Shown in pieces: positions 1 to 6,264 of a stretch of DNA of 8,383 nucleotides. This DNA is from an uncultured Collinsella sp. (GTDB taxonomy: Bacteria; Actinomycetota; Coriobacteriia; Coriobacteriales; Coriobacteriaceae). The notes under the pieces are model-generated. The model saw only the letters and a list, made by a program, of their open reading frames with translations, was not told the DNA's origin and did no database searches. Positions within the stretch are counted from its first letter, which is position 1. Each line of letters opens with the position of its first letter. The stretch lies in assembly GCA_959599615.1 (NCBI GenBank), contig CAUGKA010000081.1, positions 1-8,383 of the forward strand, in the 5' to 3' direction. The position numbers and the translations under genes are program-made.

Positions 1-8
1 GCAGGAAG

Positions 9-35
9 CTTGGATACGCCTAGGCGCGGTCCAAG
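9..35. repeat. Inverted repeat with central palindrome at left edge
   Basis: The arms CTTGGA (9-14) and TCCAAG (30-35) enclose a self-complementary core CGCCTAGGCG (17-26). No T-run follows on either strand, so it does not look like an intrinsic terminator. It could be an operator or promoter element of a gene beyond the left edge. Apart from this, bases 1-83 show no gene or other recognisable signal. Confidence 0.3.
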
Positions 36-86
36 AAATCGTCCGCACCCCCAAATAGGCCGCACGCCGGCGCAGGGACCAACGCT

Positions 87-125
87 AAAAGAAAAGCGCG
101 GGGCCGCATGGCGACTCCGCGCTTT
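87..125 (-). terminator. Intrinsic terminator downstream of surface protein gene
   Basis: Read on the minus strand, AAAGCGCGG (125-117) pairs with CCGCGCTTT (101-93), with a shorter inner helix, followed by the tail CTTTTCTTTT. It is the homologue of the permease terminator at 2155-2196 and now serves the surface protein gene, whose stop lies about 95 bases upstream. Confidence 0.75.
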
Positions 126-151
126 ATTGTTCAGCTTTTGTAGCCTTGCCC

Positions 152-196
152 TTACGCTACGAAGAAGTAGACGGGGAAGGCAAGGGCTGCGATCCA
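152..196 (-). pseudogene. Relic of the 3' end of an NCS2 permease gene
   Basis: The minus strand encodes W-I-A-A-L-A-F-P-V-Y-F-F-V-A followed by TAA. This matches the C-terminus of the intact permease (W423-A436), which reads W-V-A-S-L-A-F-L-V-Y-F-F-V-A. All three base changes in this stretch alter the amino acid (V to I, S to A, L to P), and one puts a proline in the terminal membrane segment, as expected for a decaying remnant. The rest of the gene is absent: the upstream sequence is the end of the surface protein gene, whose stop is 22 bases away. Confidence 0.7.
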
Positions 197-218
197 CCCG
201 TCCTGTGCGAAAAAGTGT

Positions 219-2015
219 TTACGAGCGTTTGCGACTCGCCAGGGCGCCTGCGGCGATGGCGGCTGTTCCCGCAAGGGCGGCTGCCACGATGGCTGCGTTC
301 GAGGTGTCGCCGGTTGCCGCGAGCTTGCCGACGGTCTTGGCTCCCTTGGCTGCAACTGCAACGGTCTTGGTTGTCTTCGTGCCCTCGGACTTGGAACCCT
401 CGGGCTTGGTCTTGCCGTGCTTTTCCTCGGGCTTGGTCTCCTCGGGAGGCACGATGACCGTGCTCTTGGCGACAGCGGCGTCATAGGGGGAGTCAATCGT
501 GGCATCGCCCGTGCCGATGGTCTGCCCCGCCTCGTAGACGATGCCGTCGCTGAGCTCTTCCTTGTTGCGATAGTCAATGACTTTGCCGCCTGCAGGCGTC
601 TGGATGGTGGCGTCCTTGATTTCGATGGTGCCGATCGCCTTGCCGTCCGCGCTCATGGCAAGGGCGAAGATAGCCGCCGTGTCTCCCTCGGCCGTGACCT
701 TGCTGCGGACGATCGAGATGGTCGCGGGCGTGATGCCCTTCTCGGTCTGCGCGAAGATGCCGATGTTCAGGCCCTCGGACTCAGGGATGATTTCGTCGTT
801 TTGGTCTCCACTGTAGTGGTCGGGGCCGTCGCCGCCGGTCTCGGCATAGCGGGCTATGGCCTTGACAACGGAGTCGCTGATGTAGATATGGCCACCCGCT
901 TCGTCGGAGTAGAAATTACTGGTGGAGATTGCAACCGAGAACCTGCCTTCTGCGAGCGCATCCACAGTTGAGCCGTTCTTGATGACGATGTCGTCCTCAT
1001 CGGTGAAGAGTGCGCTGACTTCCCCGCCATCTGAACTTGCGCGGATCGTCACGGTCGCGCCATCGAGCGTGATGCCCTTGTAGACATAGATGCCATACCC
1101 AACGCCACTTGCGTTGAGGGAAGCGTTCGTGACCGTGAGGCTGTTTTTACCGTCGATGGCGGCGTCTTCCTCGGAGCTTGCCTTGACCTGGCTGCCACTC
1201 GAGATCTCGATGCTGCCGTCGGCCCAAATCGCATTGTCTTTGATAGAGCTTGCCTCTACCTTGCCGCCGCCCTTTATGATGAGGTTCTCGTTAGCATCGA
1301 TACCCTGATCGTCGGTGGCCTTGGCGGTGACGGTTCCGCTGTTGTCGATCGTGATGTTGCCGTCGGCCCTGACGCCATCCGAATCGCCCGTGGCGTTAAC
1401 GTTTCCCGAGCCCTTGATGGTGACATCGCCCCCGGCATCGATGGCATCGTGCTCGGTGCTCGTGGCGTTGACAGTGCCAGCGCCGTCGATGTTGATGTTG
1501 CCGACGGAAGTGATGGCGTCACGAGAAGATGTCACGTTGAGCGTGCTGGACGCGTCGCCCTGAATATTAAGCTCGGCGTTCTCGTTCGCGCCATCCTTAA
1601 CCTTGATGCCGCGGCCGTTGTCGTTAGTGACGGTGTTGTTGCCCTCGTAGCTCACGTTGAGCTTGCCCGCTGCCTCGATCGCGCCGCCGTTATAGCCGTT
1701 GAGCTTCATGTCGTCGGCACCGTCCCATGACCAGGTGCCGGCGGCGTCGCCCGCCGCAGTGCCGGCGGCGTCGCCCGCCGCAGTGCCGGCGTTGTACTGG
1801 GCGCCGCCGACGTTGACCCACTCCGCCGCGAGCGAGACGCTCGGCATGAGCAGCGAGCTTACCGTAAGCGCGCATACGGCGCCTACAACGATGCGGCGCG
1901 TCACGCGGCGCCAGCTGCCGTGTGCGAGCAACGTGCGACGGCGCACGTCGGGCTCGATAAAATGGGCTCCAGAGGTTTTGTCATTGCGCTTGGGGGTCGT
2001 GAACAAGGCGGCCAT
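219..2015 (-). CDS. Sortase-anchored surface protein with beta-helix-like repeats (Cthe_2159-like carbohydrate-binding type)
   Basis: Predicted 598-residue exported wall protein. The start is the ATG at 2015, preceded by GGGAG five bases upstream; upstream in-frame ATGs lack this. Residues 1-63 form a long signal peptide: an Arg-rich n-region, a hydrophobic core at 42-62 and cleavage near SLA-A. Residues 77-93 are an AGTAAGD-type tandem repeat. Residues 174-328 contain about seven imperfect repeats of 22-24 residues, each with a short beta strand (ITID, VTIK, LIIK), a Gly/Asn turn, a VNA/VKA strand and a DAIDA-like segment. That pattern fits a right-handed parallel beta-helix and resembles the Cthe_2159 family, known for polysaccharide binding. 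A Lys/Glu/Thr-rich stretch (522-560) probably spans the wall. The C-terminus has LAATG (565-569, an LPxTG variant), a hydrophobic segment (574-593) and RKRS. The ligand is unknown; adhesion or glycan binding is inferred. The gene sits between two copies of a permease 3' end. Confidence 0.75.
   Translation of the reverse strand: MAALFTTPKRNDKTSGAHFIEPDVRRRTLLAHGSWRRVTRRIVVGAVCALTVSSLLMPSVSLAAEWVNVGGAQYNAGTAAGDAAGTAAGDAAGTWSWDGADDMKLNGYNGGAIEAAGKLNVSYEGNNTVTNDNGRGIKVKDGANENAELNIQGDASSTLNVTSSRDAITSVGNINIDGAGTVNATSTEHDAIDAGGDVTIKGSGNVNATGDSDGVRADGNITIDNSGTVTAKATDDQGIDANENLIIKGGGKVEASSIKDNAIWADGSIEISSGSQVKASSEEDAAIDGKNSLTVTNASLNASGVGYGIYVYKGITLDGATVTIRASSDGGEVSALFTDEDDIVIKNGSTVDALAEGRFSVAISTSNFYSDEAGGHIYISDSVVKAIARYAETGGDGPDHYSGDQNDEIIPESEGLNIGIFAQTEKGITPATISIVRSKVTAEGDTAAIFALAMSADGKAIGTIEIKDATIQTPAGGKVIDYRNKEELSDGIVYEAGQTIGTGDATIDSPYDAAVAKSTVIVPPEETKPEEKHGKTKPEGSKSEGTKTTKTVAVAAKGAKTVGKLAATGDTSNAAIVAAALAGTAAIAAGALASRKRS
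1032..1496 (-). repeat. Protein-level repeats, 22-24 residues per unit
   Basis: The minus strand encodes successive units beginning INID, VTIK, ITID, LIIK, IEIS, LTVT and ITLD, each ending in a D/G/N-rich turn. Identity between units is moderate at the protein level and low at the DNA level, so this is an old internal duplication rather than a recent tandem repeat. Each unit would make one coil of a beta-helix. Confidence 0.6.
1735..1791. repeat. 24-bp perfect tandem repeat inside surface protein gene
   Basis: A 24-bp unit occurs twice without change (1735-1758, 1759-1782), followed by 9 bases of a third copy. It keeps the reading frame and encodes AGTAAGD-like steps directly after the signal peptide. 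Exact, in-frame units suggest recent slippage and probable copy-number variation between strains. Confidence 0.85.
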
Positions 2016-2150
2016 GGTTACTCCCATCCTCATAGGGCCTATGCGATTACGCCCAGCATATCTGCAGGATGTAGCCGGCGGTAGTGCCGTTTGGAGGGCA
2101 AAATGTCCAAAACTTGGGAAGTAATGCATCGCGCGCCCGCGCGGTGCCCG

Positions 2151-2267
2151 GCTTTAAAAGAAAAGCGCGGAGCCGCTCGATGCGACCCCGCGCTTTGGTG
2201 TTTTGCTTTGGCAGCTTTGTGCTTACGCTACGAAGAAGTAGACGAGGAAGGCAAGGGATGCGACCCA
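2151..2267 (-). repeat. Permease 3' end plus terminator (copy B, intact locus)
   Basis: This is the intact partner of copy A at 84-196. It comprises the permease codons from Trp423 to the TAA (2223-2225), a 26-base spacer and the terminator hairpin with its T-rich tail. Confidence 0.8.
2155..2196 (-). terminator. Intrinsic terminator of the NCS2 permease gene
   Basis: On the minus strand AAAGCGCGG (2196-2188) pairs with CCGCGCTTT (2170-2162). The inner bases continue the stem with G-U wobbles to a loop near ATCGA, giving about 15 pairs. The tail is CTTTTCTTTT. It separates the permease from the surface protein gene, which probably has its own promoter between about 2016 and 2150; no convincing -35/-10 pair was seen there. 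Confidence 0.8.
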
Positions 2268-3533
2268 CATGAGCGGCTTGATCTTGGAAGCCTCGCCCTT
2301 AAAGAGCGCGACGACCACGTAGGCGATAAAGCCCAGGCCAATGCCGGCAGAGATGGAGTAGGTGAAGGGCACGCCCGCGGCGATCATAAACGCCGGGAAA
2401 CCCTCGGAGACATCGAACCAGTCGATCTCGGTGGCCTCGCTCATCATGAGGTAGCCGACGTAGACCAGGGCACCGCAGGTGGCGGCGCTGGAAACGATGG
2501 AGACGACGGGGGAGAAGAACGCGGCGAGGATAAACAGCACGCCGGTGGTGACGGAGGTGAGGCCCGTGCGGCCACCGTCGGCGGCGCCAGAGGTGGACTC
2601 GACGAAGGTGGTGATGGAGGAGACGCCCATGAAGCCGCCCACGGCAGCGGCGGCGGAGTCGACGACCAGGATCTCCTTGATGTTCTCGACGTTGCCGTCG
2701 TCGGTGAGGAACTCGCCTTGCTTGGCCACGGCCATCGCGGTACCCATGGTGTCGAAGAAGTCGCTCATGAGCAGCGAGAACGAGATGACAAGGAGCGTGG
2801 GGTCGGTAAGGACCTTGACGATGGCGGGCACGCCGCCGGCGTCGGCGATGGGGCCACCGATGCTCGAGAAGTCGAGCGGGGCGATGATACCGGTCGGAGC
2901 CTGGGTTACGCCTAGGGGGATACCGGCGATGACGGCTACGACGATGCCGATGAGCAGCGAGCCGGGGACGTTGCGGCAGGCGAGGGCGACCGTCACCAGG
3001 ATGGAGATGATGCCGACGATGAAGGTGGGCGAGGTGATGTCGCCCAGGCCGACAAGCGTGCCGTTACCGGCGGTGATGATGCCGGCGTCGGCAAGGCCGA
3101 TCATGGCGATGAACAGGCCCAGGCCCACCGAGATGGCGTGGCGCAGGACCACGGGGATGGCGTCCATGATGGCCTCGCGCAGGCCACAAAGGACGAGCAG
3201 CAGGATGACGACGCCCTCGAGGAAGATGACGCTCATGGCCACGTGCCAGTCGCCGCCGCAGACGGTGGTGGTGATGCCGGCGATCATCGCGTTGACGCCG
3301 AGGCCCGACGCACAGGCGAGCGGGCGGTTAGCGAAGATGCCCATGCAGATGGTCATGATGCCGGCGCCCAGGCAGGTGGCGCAGGCGAGCGCTCCCGCAT
3401 CGATGCCGGCGCCCGAGAGCACCGCGGGGTTGACGGCGATGATGTAGGCCATTGCCAGGAATGTTGTCAGTCCAGCGCGAAGTTCGGTCCCGATTGTGGA
3501 CTTGCGCTCACTGACGTGAAAAAGTTCGTCCAT
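2223..3533 (-). CDS. NCS2-family purine permease (AzgA/PbuG-like)
   Basis: A 436-residue polytopic inner-membrane permease, probably a proton symporter for adenine, guanine or hypoxanthine in purine salvage. The start is the ATG at 3533, preceded by AAGGAAAGGG; an in-frame ATG 15 codons upstream is less likely. Family hallmarks visible in order are TELRAGLTTFLAMAYIIAVNP (17-36), the ASGLGVNA segment (75-82), the AISVGLGLFIA helix (133-143), SDFFDTMGT (257-265), and TTFVES followed by GGRTGLTSV (308-328). Length and motif order fit the AzgA/PbuG/YieG branch rather than UraA- or xanthine-type NCS2 carriers. The exact substrate cannot be read from the sequence. The gene is monocistronic, divergent from the deformylase-like gene, and its last 14 codons recur at 152-196. 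Confidence 0.9.
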   Translation of the reverse strand: MDELFHVSERKSTIGTELRAGLTTFLAMAYIIAVNPAVLSGAGIDAGALACATCLGAGIMTICMGIFANRPLACASGLGVNAMIAGITTTVCGGDWHVAMSVIFLEGVVILLLVLCGLREAIMDAIPVVLRHAISVGLGLFIAMIGLADAGIITAGNGTLVGLGDITSPTFIVGIISILVTVALACRNVPGSLLIGIVVAVIAGIPLGVTQAPTGIIAPLDFSSIGGPIADAGGVPAIVKVLTDPTLLVISFSLLMSDFFDTMGTAMAVAKQGEFLTDDGNVENIKEILVVDSAAAAVGGFMGVSSITTFVESTSGAADGGRTGLTSVTTGVLFILAAFFSPVVSIVSSAATCGALVYVGYLMMSEATEIDWFDVSEGFPAFMIAAGVPFTYSISAGIGLGFIAYVVVALFKGEASKIKPLMWVASLAFLVYFFVA

Positions 3534-3550
3534 GCATACCCTTTCCTTGT

Positions 3551-3571
3551 TCGGCCCCGAGTTTAGGCCGA
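3551..3571 (-). promoter_or_regulatory. Leader hairpin upstream of permease ribosome binding site
   Basis: TCGGCC and GGCCGA form a 6-bp stem with a 9-base loop in the predicted permease leader, ending a few bases before the Shine-Dalgarno. A TATAGT (3594-3589, minus) about 20 bases further upstream may be the -10 box, but no good -35 is seen. It does not match the purine riboswitch consensus as far as I can tell. Its function is unknown. Confidence 0.3.
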
Positions 3572-3670
3572 TTGACACGAACTTCCTTACTATATCGCCT
3601 TTGTAAGGTTGATGTTCGGCGCTTTGTAGCAGACGGACGGTTTTTTTCGCATGAAAATGTGTGGGTACCG

Positions 3671-3676
3671 TATACT
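3671..3676 (+). promoter_or_regulatory. Candidate -10 box of the deformylase-like gene
   Basis: TATACT lies 34 bases before the ATG at 3710, which would give a leader of about 26 bases. No matching -35 hexamer stands at 16-18 bases. The TTGACA at 3572-3577 is far too distant. Confidence 0.35.
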
Positions 3677-3709
3677 TAAGCGGTTACAACGACCCCTATG
3701 GAGGAACGT

Positions 3710-4129
3710 ATGATTAAAGAGCTTTGCCACGACGAGGCTATCCTGTCCCAGCGTTGCGAGGTTGCGACCGTCGAGGACGAGTCGGTTGCTCAGGACCTGA
3801 TCGATACCATCAAGTCGCTCGACGATGCCGGCTGCCTTGCCGCTAACCAGATTGGCGTTACCAAGAAGATCTGCGTCTACCTGGACGACGCCGGCGAGCC
3901 CCACGTGCTCTACAACCCCCGTCTGGTGTTTGGCCTGGGCGCCAGCAAGATGGAGGAGAGCTGCCTGACGCACGAGGAGGTCACCAAGTCCACGCGCTAT
4001 ATCAAGTGCAAGGTTGCCTTTGACCAGATCGTCGACGGCAAGATGAAGGAGTGCCGCCGCGATTACGCAGGCTTTGAGGCGCAAATGATCCAGCACATGA
4101 TTGATCACTGTCTTGGAAAGTTGGTCTAA
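3710..4129 (+). CDS. def: Peptide deformylase-like protein lacking the catalytic Glu
   Basis: A 139-residue cytoplasmic protein of the short peptide deformylase type. Canonical members remove the N-formyl group from nascent proteins. The start is the ATG at 3710, with GGAGG five bases upstream; the ATG at 3698 overlaps this Shine-Dalgarno and is rejected. Motif 1 is GCLAANQIG (41-49), including the conserved Gln47. Motif 2 is ESCLT (83-87) instead of EGCLS, with the metal-binding Cys85. Motif 3 is QHMIDH (128-133) instead of QHEIDH: both metal-ligand histidines (129, 133) remain but the general-base Glu is Met130. Metal binding may persist, while deformylase activity is doubtful. The product may be a regulatory or decayed paralogue, with a normal deformylase elsewhere in the genome. 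The gene is monocistronic with its own terminator. Confidence 0.85.
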   Translation: MIKELCHDEAILSQRCEVATVEDESVAQDLIDTIKSLDDAGCLAANQIGVTKKICVYLDDAGEPHVLYNPRLVFGLGASKMEESCLTHEEVTKSTRYIKCKVAFDQIVDGKMKECRRDYAGFEAQMIQHMIDHCLGKLV

Positions 4130-4160
4130 GGGGACCAAAGCACCGCACCTCGTCGTTTTT

Positions 4161-4199
4161 AGTCCGGGTATGACATTGTTGTCATGTCCGGACTTTTTT
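4161..4199 (+). terminator. Intrinsic terminator of the deformylase-like gene
   Basis: AGTCCGG...CCGGACT (4161-4167, 4188-4194) and ATGACA/TGTCAT (4170-4175, 4180-4185) form one long stem interrupted by a small GT/GT internal loop, with a TTGT loop. It runs straight into TTTTTT. It works on the plus strand only and insulates the bile salt hydrolase gene from upstream transcription. Confidence 0.9.
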
Positions 4200-4203
4200 G
4201 TTT

Positions 4204-4260
4204 AGCGCTCCTTTGTTTGGTGACAATAAGCCTAGCAAAAACATTGAGCTAGGAGGCGCT
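4204..4260 (+). promoter_or_regulatory. Inverted repeats overlapping the bile salt hydrolase ribosome binding site
   Basis: The Shine-Dalgarno AGGAGG (4251-4256) stands four bases before the ATG. CCTAGC (4231-4236) can pair with GCTAGG (4248-4253), covering half of it. Alternatively AGCGCTCCT (4204-4212) can pair with AGGAGGCGCT (4251-4260) with one bulged G, covering all of it. Whether the transcript includes the outer arm is unknown, since no clear promoter was found between 4200 and 4250. Confidence 0.35.
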
Positions 4261-5226
4261 ATGTGCACGAGCATTCGATTTACCGATAATTCCGGCCATA
4301 TGTATCTGGGCCGCAATCTCGACTGGAGCTTTGGATACGGCGAGCAGGTTCGCGTGGTGCCCCGCGGGTTCCATATCCCGTATTCGTATATCGACGATGC
4401 GACGGCGGCGCACGCGGTGATTGGCATGTGTATCGATTACAAGAACTATCCCATGTTTTTCGACTGTGGTAACGATGCGGGTCTTGCTGTAGCGGGGCTC
4501 AACTTTCCCGGTTATGCCGAGTATGCCGAGGGCCCGGTCGATGGCAAAACCAATATCGCTGCCTATGAGTTTCCCCTGTGGGTGGCGGCGACGTTCTCGA
4601 CGGTCGACGAGGTGGAGGCCGCGCTGCGCGACACGGTGATTGTCGCCAAATCTGCCGGAGAGGGGCTGGGCGTGTCGCTGCTCCATTGGATTATCGGCGA
4701 CAGCCAGCGCAGCATCGTGGTCGAGATGATGGCCGATGGCCTACATGTATACGACGATCCGGTCGATACCCTGGCCAATCAGCCGACCTTCCCGTGGCAC
4801 ATGGAAAACCTGCGCACCTATATCACCGCCTCAAACGATTTTCCGCAGACGGCGACATGGCGTGGCGCCGAGCTCAAGCCCTATGGCGCGGGTGCCGGCA
4901 TGCGCGGTATTCCGGGCGACTGCTATTCGCCGAGCCGTTTTGTAAAGGCGGCCTACCTCAATGCCAATTACCCGCAAAAGGAGAGCGAGGCCGAAAATGT
5001 CGTCCGCATGTTCCGCTCGCTCGAAGGCGTGGCGATGATCGAGGGGGCATCCAAGATGGGCGATGGCAAGTTCGAGAAGACGATCTACACCGGATGCTTT
5101 AGCGCTCGCACGGGCAATTATTACTATGCGACCTACGATGACCCGTCGATTCGCTACGTGAGCTTGATGGATGCCGAGGGTGCGAGCCCCGATAGGCTCG
5201 TGGTTCCCGAGCCGCGTCGCTCGTAG
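4261..5226 (+). CDS. bsh: Bile salt hydrolase (choloylglycine hydrolase family, Ntn-type)
   Basis: A 321-residue linear-amide C-N hydrolase, expected to release glycine or taurine from conjugated bile acids in the cytoplasm. The start at the ATG 4261 places the nucleophile Cys at position 2, exposed once Met1 is removed, as the N-terminal nucleophile mechanism requires; AGGAGG stands four bases upstream. The expected active-site set is present: Cys2, Arg18 and Asp21 (GRNLDW, 17-22), Asn81 in AGLNFPG, Asn173 in ANQPTF and Arg226 in SPSRF. Asn at the position of Asn82 in the Clostridium perfringens enzyme, rather than the Tyr of penicillin V acylases, favours bile salt hydrolase. Length and colinearity fit that enzyme throughout. 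There is no signal peptide. The gene is monocistronic between two hairpins; no bile-acid transporter is adjacent, unless the neighbouring exporter serves that role, which is speculation. Confidence 0.9.
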   Translation: MCTSIRFTDNSGHMYLGRNLDWSFGYGEQVRVVPRGFHIPYSYIDDATAAHAVIGMCIDYKNYPMFFDCGNDAGLAVAGLNFPGYAEYAEGPVDGKTNIAAYEFPLWVAATFSTVDEVEAALRDTVIVAKSAGEGLGVSLLHWIIGDSQRSIVVEMMADGLHVYDDPVDTLANQPTFPWHMENLRTYITASNDFPQTATWRGAELKPYGAGAGMRGIPGDCYSPSRFVKAAYLNANYPQKESEAENVVRMFRSLEGVAMIEGASKMGDGKFEKTIYTGCFSARTGNYYYATYDDPSIRYVSLMDAEGASPDRLVVPEPRRS

Positions 5227-5249
5227 CCGATAGCTTCACTGCAATGCAA

Positions 5250-5285
5250 AGCGGCCCTGCATCTCCTGTGAGGTGCAGGGCCGCT
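5250..5285. terminator. Long hairpin between convergent genes, possible bidirectional terminator
   Basis: AGCGGCCCTGCA (5250-5261) is perfectly complementary to TGCAGGGCCGCT (5274-5285). A T-G wobble and CTC/GAG extend the stem to 16 pairs around a CTGT loop. No true T-run follows on the plus strand (CTGCGACC), and only TTTGCATT on the minus strand. It lies between the convergent bsh and exporter genes, so termination is the likely role although the tails are poor. Its right arm runs into the LysR relic. Confidence 0.6.
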
Positions 5286-5318
5286 GCGACCTGGGCTTTA
5301 TCCCGCATGCGCCCCGAG
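5279..5318 (+). pseudogene. Short relic of a LysR-type regulator gene
   Basis: The first 23 bases (5279-5301) are identical to 6779-6801 inside the LysR gene; 33 of the first 38 bases match. Read in the same frame this encodes G-R-C-D-L-G-F-I-P-H-A-P-R-E, against G-R-C-D-L-G-F-I-P-R-E-P-R-G in the intact regulator (residues 141-154). A stop follows shortly afterwards, and no other part of a regulator is recognisable around it. The match is too long for chance in a window of this size. Confidence 0.55.
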
Positions 5319-5328
5319 AAAATGTCCC

Positions 5329-6240
5329 TTAAGCGCGTGCTGCCTGGGCAATGTCGGCCTTGGCGCTTGCGCGTTTGCCGGCGAGTTCGCAAAAAAACGC
5401 GCCGCCGATGATAAGCGCGGCGCCCATCAAGCGGACCGGTGTTATGGCTTCGCCTAAAAGGACGGCGGAGAACACGACGGCCGAAAGCGGCTCGAGGTAG
5501 CCGACGACCGCGACGGTCTGGACGGGCAGCTTGGCGACAGCACTAAAGTAGAGCAGGCAACCGATACCGGTGTTGACGACGCCGAGCATGACGACGGCGC
5601 GCCAATCGATGCTTGTAGCGATGCCAAGGGAGAAAAACGAGGGGGCGCCTTGGGTGACGAGCGTGAGGGCCAGCGCGGTCACAAAGGCGGCGCTCACCTG
5701 GAGCGCGGAGTTCTCGAGGCCTTCGATGTGTGGCGCACCCTTGCTGGCGATAACCATCAGCGCATAGCAAAATGCCGAGGCGATGCCGCAGGCGATACCC
5801 GCAATGGGCATATTGCCGCCGAGACCTTGCGCTGCAATGAGAAAAGCACCGCAAGCGACGGCGATAAAGCCGGCGATTTTGCCACCGGTCAGCTTTTCGC
5901 CAAAGATGAGCGGGGAGAGCGCCATGACAATGATGGGGCCGCAGTAGTACAGCAGCGAGGATACGCCGACGCCGATCGTCTGGTAGGCGCGGAACAGAAA
6001 AACCCAGCTGGCGCCCAGCGCGGCTCCCGAGAGGATCAGGGCTGCAGCTTCGCGGGGGCGAGATGGCGCCTGCAACTTATGGCGTTGGGTGATGGCGAGG
6101 ATGGTGACAAGCGAGAGTGCGCCCAAAAACGTGCGTAGTAGCACGATATCGGAGCTCGGCAGTGCGATGGCCGCGGCGATGATGCCGTTGGAACCAAACA
6201 GCAACAATGCTGCTAAATACATAAACAGTCCGTTGTTCAT
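5329..6240 (-). CDS. EamA/DMT-superfamily transporter
   Basis: A 303-residue inner-membrane protein with about ten hydrophobic segments, built from two tandem EamA domains (about 5-136 and 146-286). Each half ends with the family signature: GEKLTGGKIAGFIAVACGAF (114-133) and GEAITPVRLMGAALIIGGAF (263-282). FGSNGI (15-20) near the N-terminus is typical of the RhaT/EamA exporters, which move metabolites or amino acids; the substrate cannot be read from the sequence. The start is the ATG at 6240 with a GAGGGG element about 10 bases upstream; the ATG six codons later has a poorer context. The gene is divergent from the LysR gene, with under 120 bases between starts, so regulation by that LysR protein is likely. 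A Lys/Ala-rich tail forms the C-terminus. Confidence 0.88.
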   Translation of the reverse strand: MNNGLFMYLAALLLFGSNGIIAAAIALPSSDIVLLRTFLGALSLVTILAITQRHKLQAPSRPREAAALILSGAALGASWVFLFRAYQTIGVGVSSLLYYCGPIIVMALSPLIFGEKLTGGKIAGFIAVACGAFLIAAQGLGGNMPIAGIACGIASAFCYALMVIASKGAPHIEGLENSALQVSAAFVTALALTLVTQGAPSFFSLGIATSIDWRAVVMLGVVNTGIGCLLYFSAVAKLPVQTVAVVGYLEPLSAVVFSAVLLGEAITPVRLMGAALIIGGAFFCELAGKRASAKADIAQAARA

Positions 6241-6264
6241 GAGCTGCCGTCCCCTCTATATCCG

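Larger units (their letters stand above)
84..196 (-). repeat. Diverged copy of permease 3' end plus terminator (copy A)
   Basis: This segment aligns colinearly with 2151-2267: a T-rich tail, a terminator hairpin, a 26-base spacer of identical length, and the last 14 codons of the NCS2 permease. The 46 bases from 151 match the other copy with 3 differences; the hairpin is well conserved and the spacer less so. Similarity stops at the Trp codon (194-196). The two copies are in direct orientation and bracket the surface protein gene. Confidence 0.8.

Noticed and set aside
1..83. tRNA or small RNA at the left edge
   Set aside because: The nested inverted repeat does not extend to a cloverleaf, and no TTCGA-type T-loop or acceptor stem was found.
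1735..1791. Short tandem repeat considered as a CRISPR array
   Set aside because: The units abut without spacers and lie in frame within a coding region.
2016..2129. N-terminal extension of the surface protein to an ATG at 2129
   Set aside because: The extension lies upstream of a good Shine-Dalgarno/ATG pair at 2015 and would put 38 non-signal-like residues before the signal peptide.
3572..3577. Perfect TTGACA as -35 of a plus-strand promoter
   Set aside because: No -10-like hexamer stands 16-18 bases downstream, and the deformylase-like gene has a TATACT much further on.
3534..3600. Purine riboswitch before the permease
   Set aside because: Only one small hairpin is visible; I could not find the three-way-junction core expected of the purine riboswitch class.
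3637..3647. T-run after GGACGG as a terminator
   Set aside because: No hairpin precedes it, and it lies between two divergent genes where no transcript needs ending.
3590..4138. Long open frame (182 codons) on the minus strand across the deformylase-like gene
   Set aside because: It is antisense to a clearly recognisable family protein, has no ribosome binding site, and its translation resembles no family; such frames are common opposite GC-rich genes.
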